Positions 34,740 to 45,539 of a stretch of 64,000 bases of DNA are shown here, piece by piece. The notes beneath the pieces were generated by a model. It searched no databases, had not been told where the DNA came from, and saw only the letters and a program-made list of their open reading frames with translations. A program made the translations under genes and the position numbers. How positions within the stretch are numbered: position 1 is the first letter of the stretch; each line of letters begins with the position of its first letter. Source of the stretch: an uncultured Eubacterium sp. (lineage in GTDB: Bacteria; Bacillota; Clostridia; Peptostreptococcales; Anaerovoracaceae); assembly GCA_946555345.1 (NCBI GenBank), contig CAMNSS010000006.1, forward strand, positions 62,001-126,000, in the 5' to 3' direction.

Positions 34740-35546
34740 ATGAAAGTTTATGGGTTGATCGGGAAAAGCGGCACGGGAAAGAGCTTTCAGGCCGTAAACC
34801 TTTGCAAGCAACTGAATATCGAAAGCATTATAGACGACGGGCTGTTTATCTGCCGCAACAAGGTCATGGCAGGCATATCGGCTAAGCGGCAGCCGACGAA
34901 AGTGGGCGCAACGAAAACGGCCCTTTTCCATAAAGAAGAGCATATGGAGGAGGTGCGCGGGAAAATCAAGAAGGTGAAACCGTCTTCTATTCTAGTCATC
35001 GGCACTTCCGACGGCATGGTTGACAAAATCACCAAGCGCCTGGAGCTTCCCAGGATCGGCAAGCGTATTTACATCGAAGACATCACTACGGAAGCGGAAC
35101 GCGCATTGGCGAAAAAACACCGTGAGGAAATGGGCCAGCACGTGATCCCTGCGCCTACCTTCCAGTTAAAACGGCAGTTTTCCGGTTATTTCATGCTGCC
35201 GATGCGGATCTTGTTCCGGGAGCTGGGATCGTGGAAGGATATCTCGGAAAAATCGGTGGTGCGTCCAACCTACAGCTATCTCGGTGAATACAAGATTTCG
35301 GCGAAGGTGATGAGCGATATCGTGGAGTGCGTGAAGCGGGAATCGGGTTGCGTGGCGGAAATTTTAAAGGTAGCGCTTTCCCCGGTGCAGGAGGGAATTG
35401 ATATTTTTATTACGGTGAATTTCAGGTATGGCGTTAATTTGATCGAGGAGACGAAACGGTTTCAGAAGGACGTAGTGGAGAAACTGGAGGAAATGACAGC
35501 GTTTAACATCAACCGGCTGGATTTGGAGGTCAAGGACCTCGTATGA
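34740..35546 (+). CDS. P-loop protein with a C-terminal Asp23/Gls24-like domain
   Basis: The 268-residue protein opens MKVYGLIGKSGTGKSFQAVNLC, a Walker A at 8-15, and continues with a nucleotide-binding domain that includes PSSILVIGTSDGMVDKI (81-97). From about residue 178 (YSYLGEYKISAKVMSDIVEC) to the end it resembles the small Asp23/Gls24 envelope-stress domain (ITVNFRYGVNLIEETKRFQKDVVEKLEEMT). This fusion occurs in other Clostridia by my recollection, but no function is known. The start at 34740 follows AGAGGA. A link to the cell envelope is inferred only from the C-terminal domain. Confidence 0.72.
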   Translation: MKVYGLIGKSGTGKSFQAVNLCKQLNIESIIDDGLFICRNKVMAGISAKRQPTKVGATKTALFHKEEHMEEVRGKIKKVKPSSILVIGTSDGMVDKITKRLELPRIGKRIYIEDITTEAERALAKKHREEMGQHVIPAPTFQLKRQFSGYFMLPMRILFRELGSWKDISEKSVVRPTYSYLGEYKISAKVMSDIVECVKRESGCVAEILKVALSPVQEGIDIFITVNFRYGVNLIEETKRFQKDVVEKLEEMTAFNINRLDLEVKDLV

Positions 35547-35832
35547 GGACGGGGCGCAGAGACCGCTGGAGTTCTAGGAGTGCGGGTGCATATGTTGCGC
35601 TGGGCAGATGGCAGACAAACGGCGCTGGCGCGCGGGACAGGTCTGCGGGGGGGCGCAAGGCTTTTGTTGGAATCTGTAAGGCTCGGGCTGATATGGACTG
35701 TGCAAGCGGCGGTCTAATGCGGATCGGGGGATCAGATGCTGCCAAAGGTCGTTGCGAGACTATGAAGTGGAATTATGAAATTGCGGGATTTCCGGGCTTG
35801 CGATGCGGGACAGGGATGTGATAGGAATTAAT

Positions 35833-36729
35833 ATGGAGAAAAAATGGAAGCTGGAAACGGATGGCGGTAAATTGATGGTAGCGGATGTGGCTGATTTTGA
35901 CCTCGATCACATTTTCGACTGCGGGCAGTGCTTCCGCTGGGAAAAAAATGCGGACGGCAGCTATAGCGGCATTGCGTTTGGCAAGCCTGTCCGGATTAGC
36001 TATGATAAGGACGACCGGGTTTTGTCGATATATGGTGCGGATGTAGCTGATTTTGAGTCGGTTTGGCGTACATACCTTGATTTGGATCGGGATTATGGAC
36101 AGATCAAACGATCGCTTTGCGAAAAAGATCCAGTCGTTGGCAAGGCGATAGAATTTGGGCAGGGGATACGGATTCTCAATCAGGAAAAGTGGGAAACGCT
36201 GCTTTCTTTTCTCATTTCCCAGAATAATAATATTCCGCGCATTAAGAAATGCATTCATTCACTGGCGGAGACGATGGGGGAAAAGGCTGGGGATTTTGAA
36301 GGCAAGACGTATTACAACCTGCCTTCTGCCGAAAGATTGGCGGCCGCAAGCGCTACAGATTTAGCGCCTTGCAGATTGGGATACAGGGCAAAATACCTGA
36401 TTGAAACAGCAAAGCAGGTGCGGGCGCATGGAATAGAGGCGCTCGAGCATCTTGGCTCTGATACGGTTTCTTCGGAGGAGGCGTTTGAAGCGTTAAAAGG
36501 ATATTGCGGCGTAGGCCCTAAAGTGGCAAACTGCATTGCATTGTTTGCGCTGGGAAAATTTGACCGTTTCCCGATCGATGTATGGGTGAAGAAGGTAATG
36601 CATCAGATGTATGGGATCGCAGAACACGATATGAGTGCGATGGCGGAGTTTGCCACAGAAGCGTTTGGGGAATATGGGGGAATCGCACAGCAATATTTGT
36701 TTTATTATATTACGCATCATGGCGCATGA
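35833..36729 (+). CDS. 8-oxoguanine DNA glycosylase/lyase, OGG1 type
   Basis: Base-excision repair enzyme removing oxidised guanine. The 298 residues hold an N-terminal OGG_N domain (HIFDCGQCFRWEKN, about 26-39) and a helix-hairpin-helix glycosylase domain with GYCGVGPKVANCIALFALG. Catalytic Lys is K230 and the helper Asp is D249 (FPIDVW), both matching the residues known in human OGG1. A weak AGGAATTA precedes the ATG at 35833. The G+C-rich gaps on either side contain no recognisable gene. Confidence 0.92.
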   Translation: MEKKWKLETDGGKLMVADVADFDLDHIFDCGQCFRWEKNADGSYSGIAFGKPVRISYDKDDRVLSIYGADVADFESVWRTYLDLDRDYGQIKRSLCEKDPVVGKAIEFGQGIRILNQEKWETLLSFLISQNNNIPRIKKCIHSLAETMGEKAGDFEGKTYYNLPSAERLAAASATDLAPCRLGYRAKYLIETAKQVRAHGIEALEHLGSDTVSSEEAFEALKGYCGVGPKVANCIALFALGKFDRFPIDVWVKKVMHQMYGIAEHDMSAMAEFATEAFGEYGGIAQQYLFYYITHHGA

Positions 36730-36992
36730 CTGTAGGGGCGGGCATGGAGGAGGCGCAGGAGCGGAAGTGCGCGTTTGTTTGGAAAGAAAGCGCTGGGCAG
36801 TTGGCGTGAAAGCGTGAAAAGTGTGCTGGGTGGTTATGCGGTGGCAGAGCGAGCCGAGTGCGTGAGTGTGAGGCAGGCATGGAGAAAGCGGGCGCAAGCG
36901 AGGAAGCGGCGTGCGGTTCATAATGCGGTGGAGCGGGAACGCTCTATCCCGTTGTTGCATATAAAAATCCCGGATTGACCGAATTACCCGGA

Positions 36993-37484
36993 TTAATCCC
37001 AGTTTCCGGTATCTTGAACGGATAATTGCGCTTTTCCGCAGTGCGGGCAGAGGCAAGCCGTATCGTCAGGGGTGATGCAAACCGGACTTTCGCAATCTTG
37101 GTGGCCAGCATTTGGAGCGGTGCGGTCTTGATTGCTGCAATTCGGGATGCCGGAATTAGAATCACCATTCAAATCATCGTTTAGGCTTGCGGAATTTGCA
37201 GAGCCGCAATCCGGGCAGACGCCGGTATACTGTTTGCCCGTTTGTAGAAAGCGTATGACGGGAACAGAAACGACCGCCTGGCACTGGGCGCATAATGCGG
37301 CGGAGTAATGAAATTCAAACAGCGGGAGTTGTTCTTTTGCCGCTGTTTCTTTAATTTTTTGCTGTATTTCAGGGGGAAAGGCTTGGATGACATTTTCTAA
37401 TGTAGCGTGCCTGAGTCCATGTCCGACATTGATTCTCCAGGATTTCTGGCAGGAAGGGCATGTAAATTCACGTATTTTTCCCAT
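36993..37484 (-). CDS. Zinc-ribbon protein with a low-complexity insertion
   Basis: Unrecognised protein of 163 residues with three CxxC pairs near the N-terminus and centre (CPSC at 9-12, CAQC at 65-68, CPDC at 90-93) and one at the C-terminus (CPHC, 146-149). The last two pairs would form one zinc ribbon but are separated by about 50 Asn/Ser/Asp/Cys-rich residues instead of the usual 10-20. AAGGAGA fixes the start at 37484; the longer frame to 37580 is unsupported. The first pair sits in FTCPSCQKSW. It might bind nucleic acid, but nothing shows this. Confidence 0.72.
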   Translation of the reverse strand: MGKIREFTCPSCQKSWRINVGHGLRHATLENVIQAFPPEIQQKIKETAAKEQLPLFEFHYSAALCAQCQAVVSVPVIRFLQTGKQYTGVCPDCGSANSASLNDDLNGDSNSGIPNCSNQDRTAPNAGHQDCESPVCITPDDTACLCPHCGKAQLSVQDTGNWD

Positions 37485-37706
37485 TTGTTTGTCTCCTTGC
37501 GGTGCGGCCATGCGCTGACCCGACTTACCAGATGGCGCACTGCCCCGCAGGCGGCGCATCAAATCGTGTGCCAGTGGCATTGACCGATTCGCATTCTGGT
37601 TTCGTTCGGGTTTTCTTTATGCATATTAACCAGCGCACCAGGTTATATGATGAATGGCGTAAGAGGATGCTTTTCTTTCGTTTGGATATTCCTGTGCGCC
37701 ATGGTT

Positions 37707-39587
37707 TTAGTTCAATAATTGCAGGACAGCTTGCGGCAGCATATTCGCCTGCGCCAGCATGGATTGCCCGCTTTGCAACAGGATCTGGCTGCGCGTGAAA
37801 TTCATCATTGCTTTTGCCATATCCGTATCCCGGATGCGCGATTCTGCCGCAGTGATGTTTTCCAATGCATTTCCTAAATTGTTTATCGTATGTTCAAGCC
37901 TGTTTTGGATGGCGCCATAGTAGCTGCGGATGGAACTGATTTCATCGATTGCGCCATTGATGGTATCAATGGCGTCGCGGGCGCTTTCAGCCGTTAAAAT
38001 ATCCGTATCGCTAAGCCCGATAGAGCCGCTGTCCATCTGGAACAGGTCAATGCCGATCAAATCGCTGTCAGCGCCTTGGCTGCCGACCATCAGATTCAGT
38101 GAATTGATGGCAGTTCCTTGTGATGCGGCGATCTGGTACTCTGCGACGCGGAATGCCTGCGGTGTTGTTATGGCATTTCCGATGATGCTGTCCCCGTTGG
38201 AGCTAAGGCTTGGGGCAATGATAGAGCCTGCCCCATCGTTTCCGCCGCCCTTTGCTGCATAGGAAAGCTGGCGGATGAAGTCGATCATGCCTGGAGACGG
38301 CGCGCTGAACAGGGCGTTGATATCCGCCTGGCTATTGAAGGCCTGCCCGGTAGCGGCGGAGATCGCAGCATATAAGCTACTGCCATTTAGGATATTGTCA
38401 AATATTTTATCCATGCCGCTGGCAATGTTTGCCCCGGTAACATCCGTTTGCCCGCTGGCTAGGTATCCCAGATATGCGGCGGCCAGATAACCATGCCCGT
38501 AAGGACGCGAGCTTGCGCTATATGCTTTTAAGTAATTGGTGATGGCGGTATCCTGTGATGTATCCGCCGCGCTTCCAAGTTGTTTTGCAATTACTTCCAG
38601 CGAATGGTTCCAGTTTGTAGGGAATCCGCCGCCTGTCAGCTGCGCCGTCCCTTCTACAAACCATTCGGGAAATGCTGTCGTGCCATTGCGTCCGCTCATG
38701 CCATCGGTCATCGTGTACTGCATGACGGAATGCATTAACTCGTGTGCAATGGTGGATTTCAGGACTTCGACAGCAGGACTTCCGTTTTCGATGGAAGCGT
38801 CCGAAAAATCCGCAGAATCTACTTTAATCAACATATTGATCGGCTTTCCGGTGGGATAACAAGCAAATTGGGCATATGCCAGCGTCCCGGAGGATCCGTC
38901 GATGTAATCGATTTGAAGCTTCATGTCGATAGTGTCCTGCCCAACCGCTGTTTTTAAGGAAGGAAATGCATCCAGGATCTGCGAGATGGCGTTGGGAAAG
39001 TATTCCGTGGCAATTTTTTCGGCAAGCGCCGCATTTTTGCCAACGGGCGCTGTCGGAAACCCTGTGCCAGTATTGCCGAATATCTTGGCGGAATTTACGT
39101 TAACCGTTAGATTTGTTAGATCGAGCGTTAAGTCATAAGAAGCGATTTGCTTCGGAAGCGCTTCTTCGCTGCCTTTTTTAAAAAGCTTTGTCCCGTTAAA
39201 GTTGGAATATGCGCCGATACGGTCGATTTCGGCCTTTAGCCGGGTAAGTTCATCATTCATCATTTGGCGTTCGCCCTGGGAATAAGTCCCGTTGGCTGAT
39301 TGCACGGCAAGGGATACCATACGGTTGAGCATGGAATGGACTTCCGTCATTGCGCCTTCTGCCGTCTGCACAAGGGAAACACCGTCTTCTGCGTTTTTCC
39401 CTGCTTGCGCTAAGCCAGTCATCTGGGAACGCATTTTTTCAGATATGGCAAGCCCGGCCGCATCGTCGCCAGCGCGGTTGATTTTATATCCGGAACTGAG
39501 CTTCTCTAAATCCTTGGCAAGGCCGCGGTCGGTAGCCGATAAGTTTCGATACGTATTGAGCGCTGAAATGTTATGTTGAATTCTCAT
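37707..39587 (-). CDS. Flagellin with an internal metallopeptidase domain
   Basis: Filament subunit and probable protease. The N-terminal D0/D1 region (MRIQHNISALNTYRNLSATD, then LSSGYKINRAGDDAAGLAIS) and the C-terminal one (about 500-626, ending SILAQANMLPQAVLQLLN-like) are canonical flagellin. The variable middle (about 150-490), exposed on the filament, contains HELMH at 282-286 and the third zinc ligand E312 in PEWFVEGTAQL, 26 residues on, as in gluzincins. This arrangement is that of flagellinolysins, described in other Clostridia. At 626 residues it is about twice a minimal flagellin. It has a sigma-28 promoter and no adjacent flagellar genes. Confidence 0.95.
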   Translation of the reverse strand: MRIQHNISALNTYRNLSATDRGLAKDLEKLSSGYKINRAGDDAAGLAISEKMRSQMTGLAQAGKNAEDGVSLVQTAEGAMTEVHSMLNRMVSLAVQSANGTYSQGERQMMNDELTRLKAEIDRIGAYSNFNGTKLFKKGSEEALPKQIASYDLTLDLTNLTVNVNSAKIFGNTGTGFPTAPVGKNAALAEKIATEYFPNAISQILDAFPSLKTAVGQDTIDMKLQIDYIDGSSGTLAYAQFACYPTGKPINMLIKVDSADFSDASIENGSPAVEVLKSTIAHELMHSVMQYTMTDGMSGRNGTTAFPEWFVEGTAQLTGGGFPTNWNHSLEVIAKQLGSAADTSQDTAITNYLKAYSASSRPYGHGYLAAAYLGYLASGQTDVTGANIASGMDKIFDNILNGSSLYAAISAATGQAFNSQADINALFSAPSPGMIDFIRQLSYAAKGGGNDGAGSIIAPSLSSNGDSIIGNAITTPQAFRVAEYQIAASQGTAINSLNLMVGSQGADSDLIGIDLFQMDSGSIGLSDTDILTAESARDAIDTINGAIDEISSIRSYYGAIQNRLEHTINNLGNALENITAAESRIRDTDMAKAMMNFTRSQILLQSGQSMLAQANMLPQAVLQLLN

Positions 39588-39651
39588 GTTAATCCATGCC
39601 TTCCCTGATAAACCCTATAATTGACGTATTTAAAACGACATATTTAATAAT

Positions 39652-39678
39652 ATATCGGCAGCTTTGGCATTTTTATTA
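39652..39678 (-). promoter_or_regulatory. Sigma-28 promoter of the flagellin gene
   Basis: Minus strand: TAAT (39675-39678, consensus TAAA), 15-base spacer, GCCGATAT (39652-39659, exact). About 65 bases before the flagellin ATG. Same architecture as the yjfB promoter. Confidence 0.85.
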
Positions 39679-40011
39679 ATCGTTTTCCCTCATTATTTCT
39701 TCCATACATTGCTATTTCCCCGCAAAGTATGGCGCAAGTTTCGCCATTCGCTTTTTTGCGATTCACATAGCTTCACTGCGTGAATGCTTTATTCCGTGCA
39801 GATTTTACGCAATGGATTTTGTTTTAACCGATAAAAGCAATGGCATCGTCATGCAGCAAGCTTCCGCTATAAAGTGTCCTTCTCATGCCAAGCGACTTTT
39901 GCAGGGCGTATCTGCCATGCATAGCATAGCTCCGGCTTCATCGGCGCTTTTCGGTTTCAGCCCGTTCTAAAGCATTTTTTCCATATTCTTTTAAAAAGAA
40001 TGAAAAACCTG

Positions 40012-40040
40012 TTGACAAATAGAGGAAATCGCTGTAAATT
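40012..40040 (+). promoter_or_regulatory. Vegetative promoter of groESL
   Basis: TTGACA (40012-40017), 17-base spacer, TAAATT (40035-40040), directly followed by the CIRCE element. Confidence 0.85.
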
Positions 40041-40044
40041 ATAG

Positions 40045-40412
<368 letters not shown>

Positions 40413-40415
40413 TAA

Positions 40416-42071
<1,656 letters not shown>

Positions 42072-42163
42072 GAAAGCAATGAATCACTAACAATGTAAAC
42101 AATTTGCTTTACTTCCCTAAAGACATATGCTATGATAATAGTGTATGAAAGGTAAAAGTAACT

Positions 42164-42224
42164 TCACATGTTTTTGTAAGACCGTTTAAAGCAGGTGATC
42201 TACAAAAACATGTGATTTTTTTTT
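42164..42224 (+). terminator. Strong hairpin-T9: groEL terminator or csp leader switch
   Basis: Perfect 15-bp stem TCACATGTTTTTGTA (42164-42178) with 42201-42215, 22-nt loop, then nine T. It lies between groEL and the cold-shock gene. A possible promoter (TTGCTT at 42104-42109, TATGCT at 42126-42131) precedes it, and I see no good promoter after it, so it may be in the cold-shock mRNA leader rather than, or as well as, ending groESL. Confidence 0.8.
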
Positions 42225-42273
42225 ACTGGCAGATACGGATGACTTACAGTTAGTGATATGGAGGTAGTAAAGA

Positions 42274-42486
42274 ATGAAAAACGGTACTGTAAAATGGTTT
42301 AATCCTGACAAGGGCTTTGGGTTTATTTGTGATGATGAGGATGGGCAGGATGTATTTGTACATTTTTCGGCCATAAACATAGACGGATTTAAAACGCTTG
42401 CAGAAGGGCAAAAAGTGACATATGATACAGAACCAGATCCGAAAAACAGCGAAAAGCTGAGAGCGATCGACGTAACGCCGGCGTAA
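42274..42486 (+). CDS. Cold-shock domain protein
   Basis: Single-stranded nucleic-acid chaperone of the CspA/CspB family. All of the 70 residues form one OB-fold with RNP1 (KGFGFI, preceded by KWFNPD) and RNP2 (DVFVHF). ATGGAGG provides the ribosome binding site. A hairpin followed by nine T lies 50 bases upstream, which may act in the leader. It ends with its own terminator at 42615-42643. Confidence 0.95.
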   Translation: MKNGTVKWFNPDKGFGFICDDEDGQDVFVHFSAINIDGFKTLAEGQKVTYDTEPDPKNSEKLRAIDVTPA

Positions 42487-42614
42487 ATTGTGCGGGATGC
42501 ACAAGGCGCGGGAAATGGCGGCATGGAATCCATGGCGGCGTTAAGCCTTCAATGGCCATACCGCTAACGGCTACAGCGTTTAATGGACGAAATGATTTCA
42601 TTACGGATGAGCAA

Positions 42615-42643
42615 AAGGGCTGCCCACAGGGCGGCTCTTTTTC
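42615..42643 (+). terminator. Intrinsic terminator of the cold-shock gene
   Basis: AAGGGCTGCCC (42615-42625) pairs with GGGCGGCTCTT (42629-42639), including two G-U pairs, 3-nt loop, then TTTT. Confidence 0.75.
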
Positions 42644-42719
42644 ATTGTGCAGGAGCTAGGACGGAACAAGATTTCGACGAAAAGATCCGTTGTATTTTCC
42701 CGGCCGGTTTCGTGCGTTC

Positions 42720-42748
42720 TTGACAAAATGCCGATTGCTTTTTATACT
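42720..42748 (+). promoter_or_regulatory. Promoter of the restriction-modification gene
   Basis: TTGACA (42720-42725), 17-base spacer, TATACT (42743-42748). It lies inside the extended open frame, so the protein must start after it, which supports the ATG at 42791. Confidence 0.82.
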
Positions 42749-42790
42749 TTAAAACAATTAGGCGGCCGATTTGAAAACCAGGGGGCGGAA

Positions 42791-45217
42791 ATGGCGAAAA
42801 AAGAAGCGAACACAGATCTGTGGGTTTATGATTTGTTAAAGCAGGCAAATATTGCTCTCGACCCGCAAGGCAGTTCCGTAAAAGAAATAGATGACGCGCT
42901 CAAAACTGCGTCCAAAAAGGGTACCGGAAATGTTGGCTTTCCCGAATATGTAGGCGCAGTAAAGGATTACTTGCTGGTAATTGAGGATAAGGCGGATTTA
43001 GCGAGGCACGTCAAGTTAGATGTGAAAGGAAATATCAGCATGGAAACGGCAGATGTCACTGGCTATGCTGTAAACGGCGCTTTTTTTTATGGAAAACACT
43101 TGGCAGGCCATACATCATACAAAAAAATAATTGTATTTGGCGTGTCCGGTGATGAAAAAAAACATAAAATCACGCCAGTTTATGTTGATGAGACGGAATT
43201 TTACCGTGAATTGCCAGACGTTGAATCGTTTATTTCTTTCAATGCGGATAACATCGACGAGTATTATATTCGTGAAATATTAAAAGAAAAAACCGATTAT
43301 GAGAAGGAAACCGCAGAAATTTTGAAGGATGCGAGCGTATTGCATGAAGACCTGAGAAATTACGGCAATCTCCTTGATGCGGAAAAACCGCTAATTGTTT
43401 CCGGCATTCTGCTTGCGCTCCGTGAAAGCGAGTATAAAAACTTTTCCGTCGGGGATCTTACGGGCGATCGCGTAAAGACCGATGGGCAAAAAATATATGA
43501 TGCGATCAATGCCAATTTACAGAGGGCAAATGTTTCTCCGGAGGTTAAAAAAGATAAAATCCTCAGCCAGTTTGCATTTATTAAGGATACCGTAAAATTA
43601 AACGAGATTGAGCCGAAATTGAAAAAGACCCCTCTGAAACATTTTGCGGAATACCTCAATGATAAAATTTATAAATCCATTCGATACATAAGCAGCGCCG
43701 AGGATTATATCGGCAGGTTTTACGGGGAGTTTATGAGTTATTCCGGCGGCGATGGGCAAACGCTGGGGATTATTCTTACGCCTAAACATATCACGCAGCT
43801 TTTTTGCGATTTAGCGGATTTACAGCCGGAGGATATCGTCTTTGACCCTTGCTGCGGGACGGCAGGATTTTTAATTGCAGTCATGCACAATATGCTAGAA
43901 AAGGCTGAAGGTGATGCGCAGAAAAAAAGCATCCGCCAAAAACAGCTCCATGGGATCGAAATGCGCCCGGATATGTTTGCTATCGCTACGACGAACATGA
44001 TTTTGCGCGGCGACGGCAAAAGCAACCTGCTCAACGACGATTTTTTCAAGCAGGACGCAAACAAGCTACAACTAAAGCAGTCCACCGTCGGCATGATGAA
44101 TCCGCCTTATTCGCAAGGCTCAAAGCAAAATCCCGATTTATATGAGATGTCTTTTGTAGAGCATTTGCTCGATTCCCTTGTCGCAGGGGCGAGGGGTATC
44201 GTCATTGTGCCGCAATCCTCCATGACGGGGAAGAGCAAAGAAGAACGGGCGTTAAAAAGCAACATCTTGAAGCACCATACATTAGAAGGCGTTATCTCTT
44301 TGAACAAGGACACTTTTTACGGCGTGGGCACGATTCCTTGTATCGCCGTTTTTACAGCGGGAGAACCGCACCCGGCGGATAAGGTGTGCAAGTTTATTCA
44401 TTTTGAAAACGACGGGTATAAAGTTGCCCCTCATACAGGACTGATTGAAACGGAATCGGCAAAGGATCAGAAACAGCATCTGCTTGACGTCTGGTTTGGC
44501 AGGCTCAAAGCAGAAACAGGATTTTGCGTGGAAACGGCCATTGAGGCGGCTGATGAATGGCTGCATAGCTTTTATTACTTTAACGATGCAATTCCGGCAG
44601 AGGAAGAATTTATGAAAACCATAGGCGATTACCTGACGTTTGAGTTTTCTATGATCATGCAAGGGCGGGAATATTTGTTCGGGAAGGAGGAATCTGCCCG
44701 GGGAAGCAGGTCCATCATGCTGAACCTGAATGACAGGGATTGGAGGCCGTTTTTTTTGACAGAGTTATTTCCTGCCATTCAGCGGGGAAAGCGGTTAAAA
44801 TCAGAAGACCATATACCGGGGGAAATGCCATATGTATCGTCTTCCGCATTGTGCAATGGCGTTGATGATTTTGTTTCAAACACAGAAAATGTTAGAATTT
44901 TCTCTAATTGTATTAGCCTTGCAAACAGTGGGAGCGTCGGGTCAAGCTTCTATGAACCTTTTTCGTTTGTCGCAAGCGATCATGTTACGCATTTAAAAAA
45001 CGAAAGATACAATAAATATCATTATTTGTTTATTGCGTCGATTATGAACAGGCTTTCGCAGAAGTATAATTTTAACAGGGAAATCAACGATAATAGAATT
45101 TCAAGGGAAAAAATTATGCTTCCCATAGATGCGGAAGGAAACCTCGATCTGGATTTCATGGAGCAGTACGCTAAGGAACGGGAAGGCCTTTTGAAACAGA
45201 AATATAAAGACCGTTAA
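42791..45217 (+). CDS. Single-chain restriction-modification enzyme (nuclease-MTase-specificity)
   Basis: All three activities appear in one 808-residue protein. About 1-170 is an HsdR_N-like PD-(D/E)XK domain with LLVIEDKADLARHV (catalytic E and K). The middle is an N6-adenine methyltransferase of HsdM type: SAM motif DPCCGTAGFL near 350 and catalytic NPPY near 436. From about 650 (PFFLTELFPAIQRGKRL) to the end lies one target-recognition domain as in HsdS/BcgI specificity parts. Such fusions are type IIG/BcgI-like enzymes that cut beside their site. No separate R, M or S gene is near. It has its own promoter and a downstream terminator. Possible promoter-proximal start at residue 28 of the longer frame is ruled out by promoter position. 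Confidence 0.85.
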   Translation: MAKKEANTDLWVYDLLKQANIALDPQGSSVKEIDDALKTASKKGTGNVGFPEYVGAVKDYLLVIEDKADLARHVKLDVKGNISMETADVTGYAVNGAFFYGKHLAGHTSYKKIIVFGVSGDEKKHKITPVYVDETEFYRELPDVESFISFNADNIDEYYIREILKEKTDYEKETAEILKDASVLHEDLRNYGNLLDAEKPLIVSGILLALRESEYKNFSVGDLTGDRVKTDGQKIYDAINANLQRANVSPEVKKDKILSQFAFIKDTVKLNEIEPKLKKTPLKHFAEYLNDKIYKSIRYISSAEDYIGRFYGEFMSYSGGDGQTLGIILTPKHITQLFCDLADLQPEDIVFDPCCGTAGFLIAVMHNMLEKAEGDAQKKSIRQKQLHGIEMRPDMFAIATTNMILRGDGKSNLLNDDFFKQDANKLQLKQSTVGMMNPPYSQGSKQNPDLYEMSFVEHLLDSLVAGARGIVIVPQSSMTGKSKEERALKSNILKHHTLEGVISLNKDTFYGVGTIPCIAVFTAGEPHPADKVCKFIHFENDGYKVAPHTGLIETESAKDQKQHLLDVWFGRLKAETGFCVETAIEAADEWLHSFYYFNDAIPAEEEFMKTIGDYLTFEFSMIMQGREYLFGKEESARGSRSIMLNLNDRDWRPFFLTELFPAIQRGKRLKSEDHIPGEMPYVSSSALCNGVDDFVSNTENVRIFSNCISLANSGSVGSSFYEPFSFVASDHVTHLKNERYNKYHYLFIASIMNRLSQKYNFNREINDNRISREKIMLPIDAEGNLDLDFMEQYAKEREGLLKQKYKDR

Positions 45218-45539
45218 AGGAAAACCAGAAGACTGCGCAGGAAAGCGGCTTTGCAGGTTGGTAACGCCGCTAAAATAGCATAATGAAAGTGAGCGGCAAG
45301 ACGGCGAATCCTGGAGCGCCGCCATGGAAATGGAAAAATCAAAGCAGTGCTGCAGAAATAGCGAATCGTGAAACTAAGAAAGTAAAACGAAAATGACGCA
45401 GATAACAAAATGAAACGAAAGAGGCGCAGGTCTTTGAAGCCGCTTGAACAAAGCGGTAAAAACGAAAACGGCGCAGGCCTATCGAGACCTGCGCCGTTTT
45501 TGCGTGGATTTGCCAGATTGATAAGAAAAATTTATGCCG
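45218..45539. other. Convergent gap with repeats and a terminator
   Basis: 322 bp, no gene. ACGAAAAYGRCGCAG-type pieces recur at about 45385, 45413 and 45460, the last being the 5' arm of the terminator. The rest is A-rich. Confidence 0.55.
45465..45501. terminator. Bidirectional terminator
   Basis: AAAACGGCGCAGG at 45465-45477 pairs with CCTGCGCCGTTTT at 45488-45500, A- and T-runs on the two sides, between the convergent restriction-modification and QueG-like genes. Confidence 0.88.

Larger units (their letters stand above)
42487..42790. other. Gap with csp terminator and the methyltransferase promoter
   Basis: 304 bp without a gene. GGCGGCAT/ATGGCGGC inverted sequence near 42516-42540, then the terminator at 42615-42643 and the consensus promoter at 42720-42748. 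Confidence 0.6.
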
